Positions 1 through 7,631 of a stretch of DNA of 64,000 bases are shown here, one piece after another (within the stretch, counting starts at the first letter, position 1; every line of letters begins with the position of its first letter). The stretch is from Whitmania pigra (lineage: Eukaryota > Annelida > Clitellata > Hirudinida > Haemopidae). The translations under genes and the position numbers were made by a program. The notes under the pieces were generated by a model. The model saw only the letters and a program-made list of their open reading frames with translations. It was not told the DNA's origin and searched no databases. The stretch is taken from contig JAJTWR010000070.1 in NCBI GenBank assembly GCA_021613335.1, forward strand, positions 1 to 64,000, written 5' to 3'.

Positions 1-348
1 ATAGGTTTGGGCCATCCATTCATCCAAAAGTTTCAACACAGAATAGGCGACAGGAGGGGATACCTTCATTCCAAAACTATCAAAAACGCGGTTAACTTTG
101 CTCAAAGCGTCAGTGTTAATACGGGGTTTGTTGCCCTCCGCTATCCACAGGATCTCTTTCAATAATACTTCGCGTATTTTGTGAGGGGAGGCCAGCAGTT
201 CGTTTCTGCGTTTGTCCCAATCTCCTTTTTTTCGCCAGTTTCCAACCGTTTTTTCGTTCACCTCCAGCTCTAACGCTATGGTTTTAGCATCCTGCCCCAG
301 TTCGACGAACATAAAATCGGCCTGTTTTTGTAGCGCTTGTTTGGCCAT
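1..348 (-). CDS. Phage terminase small subunit-like protein (partial, runs off left edge)
   Basis: An open frame of 116 codons starts at the ATG complementary to 346-348 and reaches base 1 without a stop. The N-terminal 60 residues read as a helix-turn-helix of the small-terminase kind: residues AKTIALELEVNEKTVGNWRK form the turn and recognition helix, followed by GDWDKRRNELL, a pattern typical of gpNu1/DUF1804-type proteins that bind phage DNA and direct the large terminase. It is transcribed away from the structural operon that begins at 489, so packaging genes probably lie further left on the minus strand. Family assignment is by pattern only; a generic phage HTH protein is the main alternative. 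Confidence 0.7.
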   Translation of the reverse strand, partial: MAKQALQKQADFMFVELGQDAKTIALELEVNEKTVGNWRKKGDWDKRRNELLASPHKIREVLLKEILWIAEGNKPRINTDALSKVNRVFDSFGMKVSPPVAYSVLKLLDEWMAQTY

Positions 349-396
349 GTTTTTTATGCAAAAAAAACAATTTTAAAAAGCAAAAAATAGAAAGTG

Positions 397-409
397 TCTA
401 ACGGTTAGA
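397..409. promoter_or_regulatory. Palindrome in the divergent phage intergenic region
   Basis: A perfect inverted repeat TCTAAC-G-GTTAGA lies between the leftward terminase-like gene and the rightward late operon. Its position fits an operator for a phage regulator acting on one or both promoters. The binding protein is unknown. Confidence 0.35.
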
Positions 410-437
410 AACATGTGTACAAGCTTTAGACGGTTTT

Positions 438-468
438 TTTTGGGGTTGAAAAAAACGGGGTACAATTG
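438..468 (+). promoter_or_regulatory. Candidate late promoter (Bacteroidota -33/-7 type)
   Basis: TTTG at 438-441 is followed after 19 bases by TACAATTG at 461-468, one base off the Bacteroidota consensus TAnnTTTG, at the expected spacing. Transcription would start near 475, giving a leader of about 15 bases before the ATG at 489. No equally good box was seen elsewhere in the tightly packed operon, so this may drive the structural genes. Confidence 0.45.
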
Positions 469-488
469 TCGGATAATTCAGTGCAATA

Positions 489-1625
489 ATGCTATACAAA
501 GAATTGGACGAAAATATCGGCGAGTTGAAATTCTACGGAGACATTTCTCAATGGCAGGTTAGCGGGGAGGATTTCAGCCGTACCCTGGCCGACATGGAAA
601 AAAAATATGAAACAATCCATATGCGCGTCCATTGTTATGGGGGTTCAGTGTTCGAAGGAAACGTGATGTTCAACGCAATGCTGCGTTGCAAGTCGAAAAT
701 CGTTGTATATATCGACGGGGTTGCAGCCTCGATGATGAGTTTGGTGATGCTTGCAGGGGATGAAATTATTGCAGCTGAAAACGCTTTTATTATGATCCAC
801 AACCCTACAGCCTTCCAAACAGGGAACGCCAGGCAAATGATTGAAACGGCTAAACTGCTAACAGACATGGAGAAAAATTTTTCCAAAGTGTACGCCAAAA
901 AAACAGGAAAATCGGAAAAAGAAGTGCAAAAATGGTTCGACGGGGCAGATCACTGGTTCAGCGCTGCTGAGGCAAAGCAGGAAGGGCTGATAACGGATAT
1001 AGACTCTCCGATAGACACCGAAATGCTTCAAATAGACAAACCAGCCCAAAACGGGCAGGAAAAAATCATTTTCGAACGATTTGCCGCTCTGTCAGAAAAA
1101 CAACTATCGATTTCACTAAAAGAAACCAAAAATAATAATCAACAAATGAAAAAAGAACTTATAGAAAATTTCAACCTTTCCGGGCTAACAGAGAACAGTA
1201 CCGACGCAGAAATTCAGGATGCTCTCCGTGCGCTGTTAGATAAAACCGGCATGGAAGCGAAAAAACAAACAGACGAGGCTATTCGCGCTGTAATTTCCGC
1301 AAAAGAAAAAACAACAGGCGCTGCCTATGACCAAACAACAATAGCAAATCTAATCGCCGTAGGGGAAAAGATGGGGCTATCGGTGTTACAAACCATGTTA
1401 GACTTGACTCCCCCCGCCGCTGCAGGGGACGAACACAGGCTGCAAGATATTCCCAAAATAATATCTCTGTTAGAGAATAGAGGAACAGGCAACTCCCACC
1501 CCCGCAAAGACTGGGACTGGGACAAATGGCAACAAGAAGATCCCGACGGCTATCAGGAACTGGAAACCTCCAACCCACAGCTGCACAAAGATTTGTACAA
1601 CGCGAAATTCAAAACCAACCTATAA
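489..1625 (+). CDS. Phage prohead protease, ClpP-type, with C-terminal scaffold-like region
   Basis: Residues 1-175 are a ClpP-fold serine protease. The Gly-rich strand CYGGSVFEGN (49-58), the nucleophile elbow GVAAS with Ser81, and MIHNP with His104 are all visible; the usual third acidic residue would be downstream, near 124-154. In phages this protease matures the procapsid. Residues 205-378 are charged and helical (KKELIENFN onward) and look like a scaffold domain that the protease would remove. An in-frame ATG at 1146 could give a separate scaffold protein, as with lambda C/Nu3, but that is inference. It is the first gene of the late operon and is followed directly by the capsid gene. 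Confidence 0.88.
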   Translation: MLYKELDENIGELKFYGDISQWQVSGEDFSRTLADMEKKYETIHMRVHCYGGSVFEGNVMFNAMLRCKSKIVVYIDGVAASMMSLVMLAGDEIIAAENAFIMIHNPTAFQTGNARQMIETAKLLTDMEKNFSKVYAKKTGKSEKEVQKWFDGADHWFSAAEAKQEGLITDIDSPIDTEMLQIDKPAQNGQEKIIFERFAALSEKQLSISLKETKNNNQQMKKELIENFNLSGLTENSTDAEIQDALRALLDKTGMEAKKQTDEAIRAVISAKEKTTGAAYDQTTIANLIAVGEKMGLSVLQTMLDLTPPAAAGDEHRLQDIPKIISLLENRGTGNSHPRKDWDWDKWQQEDPDGYQELETSNPQLHKDLYNAKFKTNL

Positions 1626-1633
1626 CAAAACCA

Positions 1634-2737
1634 ATGAACTACCTACAAAAACCCAAAAACATGAAAAATATGAAATTATTCAACAAGCTGATGCTATCCA
1701 TATTGTTTGTTAATCTGTATGCTGCCATAGCGAGCTTTTTAGGAGGCTTTCATTTCACCGATTCGCTGATATGGACAACCTTGCTCATGGCGGGGCTGTC
1801 TTTTGTTCCAAAACAAAGCGGGGTGTTGAACGCAACCATCTACAGGGAGGCATGGACGGGCGAAGTGATCAAATATGTGACTGCTGCAATAAAAAACACG
1901 TTTATCGAAGGCATTCCCGACTATTCGAAATACGTGTCTAACGTTGGAGACGAATCCCAGGCTATCCATATTGCAGAGATGAACGTTTTGCCTGAAGTGT
2001 TAATCAACAACACCACCTATCCAATTAGCATTGCCCATATGTCTGTTCAAGATATTTTAATGCAGTTGGACAAATTTCAGACCGTAGCCACCCCCATTAC
2101 AGACGACGAAATCTACGCAAGTTCTGTGAAAAAAATGGAATTAGTTAGAGATCGACACGGAAAAGCCATTGCTATAACCATTATTAGAAAAGCCCTACAT
2201 GCTTTAGCTCCAACTGTTTCTGTCAAAAAAATGCCTGTAATTGTTACATCAGGGCCTGATGACGGAGCAGGGAGAAAAAGATTGCAAATGTCTGACATTC
2301 TAAGTTTCAAATCGCTAATCGACGAATTAGAAATCGACGAATCATCTCGCAGGTTAGTCCTGTGTAATGAACACGTGAACGATTTGATAGCGGAAGATAG
2401 AAAATTAGAAGGCTTTTTTTTCAACAGAACAAGCGGGGAAATACAACCTAACCTATTGTCTTTCAATATTCATACCCACGTGAGCGCTCCATATTTTGAT
2501 CCGTACTCAAGATCAAAACGGGCATACGGGGCAGTTCCTCAACCAACAGACAGCAAGGCCTCTGTTTTCTTTTCCTTAGACAGGGCAGCCAAAGCCATCG
2601 GGTGGACAAAGATGTATTTGTCGAAAGCCGAAGACGATCCCCAAAACCAGCGCAGCCTGATCAACTTTCGCCAAAATGCCATCATCATGCCCACCGCAGA
2701 GGAACACAGAGGCGCTATTGTGTCGGAAATTGTTTAA
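1634..2737 (+). CDS. Major capsid protein, Bacteroidota Mu-like phage type
   Basis: This 367-residue protein directly follows the head protease and is the only gene in the expected capsid slot. The middle and C-terminal parts (REAWTGEVIKY, DKFQTVATPITDDEIYASSVKK, CNEHVNDLI, the C-terminal VSEIV) resemble phage capsid proteins of this group. I prefer ATG 1634 or ATG 1661. A longer frame opens at 1526 but would overlap the protease by 100 bases with a basic, unrelated N-terminus. The first 60 residues are unusually hydrophobic, with two membrane-like stretches (LMLSILFVNLYAAIASFLGGF and LIWTTLLMAGLSFV). Capsid identity rests on synteny plus general character. Confidence 0.72.
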   Translation: MNYLQKPKNMKNMKLFNKLMLSILFVNLYAAIASFLGGFHFTDSLIWTTLLMAGLSFVPKQSGVLNATIYREAWTGEVIKYVTAAIKNTFIEGIPDYSKYVSNVGDESQAIHIAEMNVLPEVLINNTTYPISIAHMSVQDILMQLDKFQTVATPITDDEIYASSVKKMELVRDRHGKAIAITIIRKALHALAPTVSVKKMPVIVTSGPDDGAGRKRLQMSDILSFKSLIDELEIDESSRRLVLCNEHVNDLIAEDRKLEGFFFNRTSGEIQPNLLSFNIHTHVSAPYFDPYSRSKRAYGAVPQPTDSKASVFFSLDRAAKAIGWTKMYLSKAEDDPQNQRSLINFRQNAIIMPTAEEHRGAIVSEIV

Positions 2738-2756
2738 CGAAAATTAACCTTTTAGC

Positions 2757-2767
2757 AGGCCTTCGGC
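2757..2767 (+). other. Short hairpin after the capsid gene
   Basis: GGCC-TTC-GGCC forms a compact stem-loop in the 49-base gap after the capsid stop. It lacks a T tract, so it is not a clear terminator. It may stabilise or partially attenuate mRNA downstream of a highly expressed gene. Confidence 0.25.
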
Positions 2768-2786
2768 CCGGATTTTAAAAACATAA

Positions 2787-3026
2787 ATGATGACTACAAA
2801 AAAAACAAGCGAGCAAATACCCCAAAACCTGGAAGTTAGCCCAAAACAGGAACAAACCAAGCAAGACGGAGCCATGCGAATTGCAAAACTGATGGAAGTG
2901 AATACCGTTTTTGAAAACACCCAAACAGGCGAATTTTTCACGTCTGAAAACCTTGCAAGACTGAGCGCAGGGGGAGATTATGGCAAAATAAAAACACACA
3001 TTTTTCAATCAAATCATAGCCAATGA
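2787..3026 (+). CDS. Small hypothetical phage protein between capsid and sheath
   Basis: A 79-residue hydrophilic protein with a Gln/Lys/Thr-rich first 30 residues and a compact C-terminal part (ENTQTGEFFTSENLARL). No known domain is recognised. Its stop overlaps the start of the sheath gene (ATGA), which supports real translation and coupling. In contractile-tailed phages this slot often holds head-completion or neck proteins, but at 79 residues with no motif, no function can be assigned. ATG 2787 and ATG 2790 are equally possible starts. Confidence 0.6.
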   Translation: MMTTKKTSEQIPQNLEVSPKQEQTKQDGAMRIAKLMEVNTVFENTQTGEFFTSENLARLSAGGDYGKIKTHIFQSNHSQ

Positions 3027-4306
3027 ATAACGCAGTAATATTTACCAAAGGCAGGCCTTCCGATAGCGCAGGCAACAGGGATCCTTCTGTTAGCGCATTA
3101 ATCGTTATCGGGGGGGCTGCAGTTCCCGGTAAACTGGCCATTGCCAAACCCTATGTCCTCTACGGATTGCAGGACGCAAAAGAGATAGGTATAGACCCCG
3201 CCTACGACATGAACTATTCGGTAGTTCTGTTTCATCATATCCAGGAGTTTTATCGGGCCAACCAAAAGGGGGCAAAACTGTATTTAATGGTTTTACCTGC
3301 CAACATTAGCCCTTCAGAGGTTTTAAAAGACCCCGACGCGCTCTATGCCCGCAAACTAATTACTTTTGCAAAAGGAGAAATTAGGCAGCTGGCATTAGCT
3401 TACAACCCCGTTGTTAGCCCTGACAAACCCGAAGTTATTACCGACGGATTCAACGGAGAGATTAGGGGGGCCATTGCTAAGGCGCAGGAACTGGCCGTTT
3501 GGGCTTTCGAAACCGAAAGACCGCTACAAATACTTTTAGAAGGCCGCGCCTATAACGGCAACCCTGCAGGGGCTGTTAATCTCAAAGAGCTCACAACCGG
3601 CGCCGGCGTTGCTTTGAATGCAGAGAAGGTAAGCGTGGTGATTGCTCAAGACTGGGATTATGCCCAAAGCCTTCCATTTGCCGCAGGCAAAAAATATGCG
3701 TCTGTAGGCCTGGCCTTGGGGGTTTTGTCTGCCATCAAAGTGAACCGCAATATCGGGGAGGTTGAAACCCTGAACCTAACCAACGCTATAACGGGAAAAT
3801 ATGTTACGGCAGGGTTGAGCTCTCACCAAACAGTTGAGGATGCAGAGGCCGGGCTGCCTACGTTGGATATTAAAGGTTATATTTTCCCTGTCGCATACAC
3901 AGGCATTTCGGGTTATCGGTTCAATAACGATCACGTATGCGCTCCGGAAATCGTAGACAAAGAAGCAGGCATAATTAACGAAAGCTCCATTGCTTACGGC
4001 AGAACTATGGACGAGGCAGTGAGAAGGTTGCGCAGGCAATTGTTGCCCAAAATTAAAAGCGTTCAGCCTGCAGATAAAACAACAGGAAAACTGCCTGTTG
4101 GGGTTGTGAAAAGTTTCAACGCCAAAGCAGACGAGGTTTTTCATGACATGCAGGCAGAGGGGCTGATCAGCTCAGGAAAAACCAACACCAACCCTGACAG
4201 CGATTTGTTAACCGGCGAGAAAGCTTTAGAAATAACATTCGACTTGCAGCCGACGGGGACAATTAACAAAATTAAAGGAACTATAAACCTAAAAAAATCA
4301 TTGTAA
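3023..4306 (+). CDS. Contractile tail sheath protein (DUF2586-like)
   Basis: A 427-residue protein with sheath-like features: an alpha/beta core containing YPAYDMNYSVVLFHHIQEFYRAN-like helices, a long central domain, then the conserved late segment GYIFPVAYTGISGYRFNNDHVCAP and RTMDEAVRRLRRQLLPKI, which matches the C-terminal region of sheaths where the polymerising helix and strand lie. It is immediately followed by the tube gene with a one-base stop/start overlap (TAATG), the normal sheath-tube order. The protein would form the outer contractile cylinder. It is the longest protein of the module, which matters because no longer tape-measure gene is found. Confidence 0.85.
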   Translation: MNNAVIFTKGRPSDSAGNRDPSVSALIVIGGAAVPGKLAIAKPYVLYGLQDAKEIGIDPAYDMNYSVVLFHHIQEFYRANQKGAKLYLMVLPANISPSEVLKDPDALYARKLITFAKGEIRQLALAYNPVVSPDKPEVITDGFNGEIRGAIAKAQELAVWAFETERPLQILLEGRAYNGNPAGAVNLKELTTGAGVALNAEKVSVVIAQDWDYAQSLPFAAGKKYASVGLALGVLSAIKVNRNIGEVETLNLTNAITGKYVTAGLSSHQTVEDAEAGLPTLDIKGYIFPVAYTGISGYRFNNDHVCAPEIVDKEAGIINESSIAYGRTMDEAVRRLRRQLLPKIKSVQPADKTTGKLPVGVVKSFNAKADEVFHDMQAEGLISSGKTNTNPDSDLLTGEKALEITFDLQPTGTINKIKGTINLKKSL

Positions 4307-4719
4307 TGGCCATAGTTAGAAAAAACGGCAAAGCCTACGATAGCGGGGATGTGACAGTAACCATAGACGGCTTTGTTACCGACGAGGTGAAAGAAATCAC
4401 CTACGAAACCGCCCAAGAGCACCAGCTCAACCATTCGCTATCTAACGATGCCACCAGCTGGAGCATGGGAAAGAAAACGCCCAAAGCGTCTATAACCATG
4501 TACATGGCGGCAATAGTAGAACTGGAAAACCAAACAGGCGGCGACCTGCTGAAAAAACGCCCGTTTGACATTCAAGTATCGTATGTGAACGAAGACAACC
4601 GAATAGTGAACGATACCATCACTGCGAAATTCCAAAATCAGGGGAGGGAGGTTACCGGAGACATGGGATTGACTAAGCAGTTCGAACTGTTCGTATTAGG
4701 CATAGATTTTTTAACATAA
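4306..4719 (+). CDS. Phage tail tube protein
   Basis: This 137-residue beta-rich protein starts on the last base of the sheath stop codon. It has the alternating strands of a tube protein (DVTVTIDGFVTDEVKEITYE, PKASITMYMAAIVELEN, and the C-terminal KQFELFVLGIDFL). Length and position fit the tube protein family that stacks in rings inside the sheath. The middle segment ATSWSMGKKTPKASI is characteristic of the Bacteroidota Mu-like set. No defects are seen. Confidence 0.82.
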   Translation: MAIVRKNGKAYDSGDVTVTIDGFVTDEVKEITYETAQEHQLNHSLSNDATSWSMGKKTPKASITMYMAAIVELENQTGGDLLKKRPFDIQVSYVNEDNRIVNDTITAKFQNQGREVTGDMGLTKQFELFVLGIDFLT

Positions 4720-4721
4720 AA

Positions 4722-4742
4722 CCGCTCCCCTGCAGGGCAGCG
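4722..4742 (+). other. Imperfect palindrome between tube and chaperone genes
   Basis: CGCTCCCCTG and CAGGGCAGCG form a 9-of-10 inverted repeat centred on CTGCAG. It has no T tract. It could set a ratio of tube to chaperone mRNA, but no function is demonstrated. Confidence 0.25.
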
Positions 4743-4762
4743 TAATTTAAGAAAATATAAAA

Positions 4763-5101
4763 ATGGAAAAAACAAAATTACCGGAAGGCATTAGCCAAGA
4801 GATGATAGAGGCAGCAAAAGCAAAGTACAAAGAAAATTCAGTCAAGTTAGCTGAATTGCCAAAAGACGAGGAACGCAACGAATATCTTACCGTTTTAGTT
4901 CGGCGTCCAGACCGTTCTGTATTGAGCGAGTTCTCAAAATGGGTTGACAAAAATCCTGGCAAAGCCGACGAAATTCTGGTAAACAGCTGTTTACTTTCGC
5001 ATAAAGACATAGTGAAGGCAGACGACGGCCTGTTCGCAGGATGCGTAGACGCGATATCTCAACTAATATCGATTAGAAAGGCGAACATAAAAAACATATA
5101 G
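4763..5101 (+). CDS. Tail assembly chaperone, gpG-like (unshifted product)
   Basis: A 112-residue, largely helical, charged protein directly after the tail tube gene, the slot of the lambda gpG class. Its last codons are ATA AAA AAC ATA TAG, so the frame ends on a perfect slippery heptamer A AAA AAC (5089-5095) two codons before the stop. A fraction of ribosomes slipping -1 would continue to 5373 and make a 203-residue G-GT type product. The pair would keep the tail measuring protein and tube subunits competent for assembly. Function is inferred from position, size and the frameshift signal; the sequence itself carries no other decisive motif. Confidence 0.8.
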   Translation: MEKTKLPEGISQEMIEAAKAKYKENSVKLAELPKDEERNEYLTVLVRRPDRSVLSEFSKWVDKNPGKADEILVNSCLLSHKDIVKADDGLFAGCVDAISQLISIRKANIKNI

Positions 5102-5373
5102 AGCTCTCAGCGCTATCGCAGGACAGTTATTGGGAAGATAGCGTGAACTTGCTGGAGGTTTTCAAGGCGTATTTAGAGAGCTATCCGCCGATAGACCAGT
5201 CTCCGCAACCTTTGTTCGGCGAGCAAATCAGGCAAATAGATGCGCAATTGAGTCATTTCATGCACATCCCTTTCCCTGAGCAGCTCGATGACGACACGTG
5301 GTTAGAAAAATACAGACAATTCCAATGGTTGCTTGAAACCGGCAGATTGCCGATACAAATTAAAAATGACTAA
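5095..5373 (+). CDS. -1 frameshift extension of the tail assembly chaperone (gpGT-like T part)
   Basis: The -1 frame is open from 5077 to 5373 and, when entered at the slippery site, adds 92 residues (HIELSALSQDSYWEDSVNLL and onward to QIKND). Read alone it would need a GTG start at 5143, leaving 41 bases of coding-like sequence (SALSQDSYWEDS) unused; the residues before the GTG look as protein-like as those after it. That favours frameshifting over separate initiation. The end overlaps the next gene's ATG at 5366 by eight bases. Confidence 0.72.
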   Translation, partial: HIELSALSQDSYWEDSVNLLEVFKAYLESYPPIDQSPQPLFGEQIRQIDAQLSHFMHIPFPEQLDDDTWLEKYRQFQWLLETGRLPIQIKND

Positions 5374-5968
5374 AGTAATTGACTTAGGAGCAAGGTTAAA
5401 GGCTGCCTTCGGCTATGCTGCAGGAGGGGAGGGAAATCGTTTGAAAAAGCGGGATTTTTCCAGCCAACACGGCATTAGCGAAGCAGGGATATACGTGAAT
5501 AACGCGTCATTCGAGGAAATCACGTTGAAAAAGAACGACAGGGAAAAACTTTTTTTTGGGTCTATGATGGCTAACAAGTCTGACGGCAACCTGCTGTATG
5601 CTCCGCCGCCAATGTGTTCGTTCACAAAAAGCAAAAACCTAATCATAACAGAAATAGACGGGTCAGATGCGGAAGTGGTGGAAAGATACGGAGATAAAAG
5701 TTGGCAAATCAAACTACAGGGGTTGCTCATAGACATGCAGAATCACCTCTATCCAAAAAAAGAGGTGATAAAACTACGGGAGTTTTTCGATTTGCAGGAA
5801 GCAATTGCCGTTGAGGGCGAATTTTTCGACGACCTCAACATCAAAAGCATCTATTTCACCGACGTTGAAATTGCAGGAGTAGCAGGCTATGCCGACACCA
5901 TTCAGTACACCCTGACGGCCAAAAGCATCAAGCCTGTAGAGTTCTTTTTTGTGAAAAATAATTGTTAG
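5366..5968 (+). CDS. Tail/baseplate protein, DUF6046-like
   Basis: A 200-residue protein whose central and C-terminal part (SWQIKLQGLLIDMQNHLYPKKEVIKLREFFDLQEA, followed by DLNIKSIYFTDVEIAG) matches what I know of DUF6046 proteins in Bacteroidota Mu-like phages, thought to sit at the tail tube-baseplate junction. I choose ATG 5366; an upstream TTG at 5333 only adds residues overlapping the chaperone extension. It follows the chaperone pair directly, where a tape-measure gene would normally intervene. Confidence 0.7.
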   Translation: MTKVIDLGARLKAAFGYAAGGEGNRLKKRDFSSQHGISEAGIYVNNASFEEITLKKNDREKLFFGSMMANKSDGNLLYAPPPMCSFTKSKNLIITEIDGSDAEVVERYGDKSWQIKLQGLLIDMQNHLYPKKEVIKLREFFDLQEAIAVEGEFFDDLNIKSIYFTDVEIAGVAGYADTIQYTLTAKSIKPVEFFFVKNNC

Positions 5969-5971
5969 AAA

Positions 5972-6943
5972 ATGAAACAATTGCCTTATATAAATATGAT
6001 TGCAAAAGTGACAACCGGCAATATCTATTTCACCGACGTGCACGCTATTGAAATAACCCAAAGCGTGAACCAGCTTAGCGACACGGCGAAAATTACCCTG
6101 CCCCGTTTTTATCGCCAGTTAAAAGGCAAATACCCGCCTGACTATATCAAACCGGGAGACCCTGTGAAAATAGAATTTGGATACAGGGAAACCGGAATGA
6201 ATACCGAGTTTGAAGGATACGTGAAAGAAATATCGGCAGATACGCCTTTAGAAATTACTTGCGACGGACTTTATCCCCTCCGCCAAAATAATTTTGTAAA
6301 AAGCTACAACAGCATTACCCTTCGACAACTTTTGGCCGAAATCACCAAAGGCACTTTTATCAAAAAAGTAAGCTGCCCGGATGCGGCTATGGGCAAGTAC
6401 ATAATCGATAACGCGAGTTCCTACCAGGTGTTAGAAAAAATTAAAGAGCAGTTTGGTTTTTTTGCCCGCATTATCGGCAATCATCTTTTTGTGGGTTTTG
6501 CTTGGGACTGGAGGCCGGGATTTACCAAAAATTGCCTGTACGACATGCAAAACAATGTGAAAGGGAATGATCTGAAATACAAAACTCTCGACCAGTTCAA
6601 CGTGAGGGTGAGGGTGAAGATCAGGAATAAAAAAAGCAAGGAAGCATACGTAGAAGTTGGCAGCAAAAATAAGGATGCAACCGTACACACGATTGAATAC
6701 GCCGCTGACAATGCCAAAACAGCTAAAAAAATTGCCGATGCGCGATTGAAAAAAAGCGTCTACACCGGTTATACCGGCAGCGTTACCGGGTTTGGCATCC
6801 CCATAACCAACGCGGGGGACAGCCTCACCATTAAAAACCAAAGAGAACCCTACAGGGAGGGAACCTATTTGATTGAAAAAGTTGTAAAAAACTATGATTC
6901 ATCGGGCATTAGCAGAAAAAACGATATAGCATTCAAAGTGTGA
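5972..6943 (+). CDS. Baseplate hub protein (gpD/gp27-like, late control protein family)
   Basis: This 323-residue protein has the layout of phage hub proteins: an N-terminal beta domain (AIEITQSVNQLSDTAKITLPR, then IKPGDPVKIEFGY and FEGYVKEISAD), a central part with LRQLLAEI and a helix QVLEKIKEQFGF, and a C-terminal domain ending GDSLTIKNQREPYREGTYLIEKVVKNYD. Hub trimers cap the tube and hold the spike. The stop TGA overlaps the next start ATG (TGATG), and the next gene is spike-like, the usual hub-spike order. Confidence 0.8.
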   Translation: MKQLPYINMIAKVTTGNIYFTDVHAIEITQSVNQLSDTAKITLPRFYRQLKGKYPPDYIKPGDPVKIEFGYRETGMNTEFEGYVKEISADTPLEITCDGLYPLRQNNFVKSYNSITLRQLLAEITKGTFIKKVSCPDAAMGKYIIDNASSYQVLEKIKEQFGFFARIIGNHLFVGFAWDWRPGFTKNCLYDMQNNVKGNDLKYKTLDQFNVRVRVKIRNKKSKEAYVEVGSKNKDATVHTIEYAADNAKTAKKIADARLKKSVYTGYTGSVTGFGIPITNAGDSLTIKNQREPYREGTYLIEKVVKNYDSSGISRKNDIAFKV

Positions 6944-7413
6944 TGGAAGAATTTGAAAAATTTCTAAATAAATACCTACAGGCAAAGGCGGTGAGAACCG
7001 TCGGCACGGGAACAGCAACCGATATTACCGATGCCGGATGCACGGTGTTAAGGGATGGACAACCTGAATTACGACAGGCGCGTTTTCATGCTACAGAAAC
7101 AAGCCCCAAAAGCAGGCATGTCATCATCCCTGCGGAGGGAAGCCCGGTGATTTACGCAATCGTAGACAACCAGGAGGCCGAAGCCTGTTTGCTGATGTGC
7201 AGCCAAATTGAAAAAGTAATCACAGAGGTTGGCCAGGCGAAATATCATTTAGACAAACAAGGCCACCTGTTGCAGGTTGGCGATCAAAAGCTGTCATCGG
7301 TTATAGAAGACTTAATAAACGAGGTAGCCAAAATAATAGTAGTGAACGGCAGAAGCCCCAACGTGGTTGCGTTGAACCAAATCAAACAAAGAATGAAAAA
7401 AATATTGCGCTAA
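6943..7413 (+). CDS. Baseplate spike-like protein
   Basis: A 156-residue protein (from ATG 6943; a GTG just before it overlaps the hub stop). The first 95 residues look like an OB-fold: VGTGTATDITDAGCTVLRDGQPELRQARFHAT and SPVIYAIVDNQEAEACLLMCSQIEKV alternate strands. The rest (YHLDKQGHLLQVGDQKLSSVIEDLINEVAKI) has a short strand repeat and a helix. Position after the hub fits a gpV/gp5-type membrane-puncturing spike or its adaptor, though it is short and lacks a long triple-stranded beta-helix. Confidence 0.6.
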   Translation: MEEFEKFLNKYLQAKAVRTVGTGTATDITDAGCTVLRDGQPELRQARFHATETSPKSRHVIIPAEGSPVIYAIVDNQEAEACLLMCSQIEKVITEVGQAKYHLDKQGHLLQVGDQKLSSVIEDLINEVAKIIVVNGRSPNVVALNQIKQRMKKILR

Positions 7414-7631
7414 TGTTAGATAAAAATAAACTTCAAAATGCCATACTGTCGCTTTTCGACGACGAGAGCGAAAAGGACGTTAACCCTGCCCAAGCCAGAA
7501 GCAGGCAGGCCCAAAGGCTGGCCGAGGCTATCGACGACTTTGTAAGAAACGCCGAAGCTATAGTAACGGTTAACGGAACATCGGCAACAGGAGGCCCGGT
7601 AACGGCAACAGGAAAGGGGTATCTACGATGA
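7413..7631 (+). CDS. Small phage protein, unknown function
   Basis: A 72-residue protein, mostly helical in the first 50 residues (ARSRQAQRLAEAIDDFVRNAEAIV), ending in a small Gly/Thr-rich tail (GTSATGGPVTATGKG). The start overlaps the previous stop by one base (TAATG) and the stop overlaps the next ATG. Tight coupling between spike and gp25-like genes suggests a baseplate accessory role, but no family is recognised. Confidence 0.6.
   Translation: MLDKNKLQNAILSLFDDESEKDVNPAQARSRQAQRLAEAIDDFVRNAEAIVTVNGTSATGGPVTATGKGYLR

Noticed and set aside
1526..1633. Longer N-terminus of the capsid frame
   Set aside because: It overlaps the head protease by 100 bases, is basic and low in complexity, and two good ATGs follow after the protease stop.
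5143..5373. Independent gene starting at GTG 5143
   Set aside because: Coding-like sequence continues upstream of the GTG to the slippery site, so a -1 frameshift extension explains it better.
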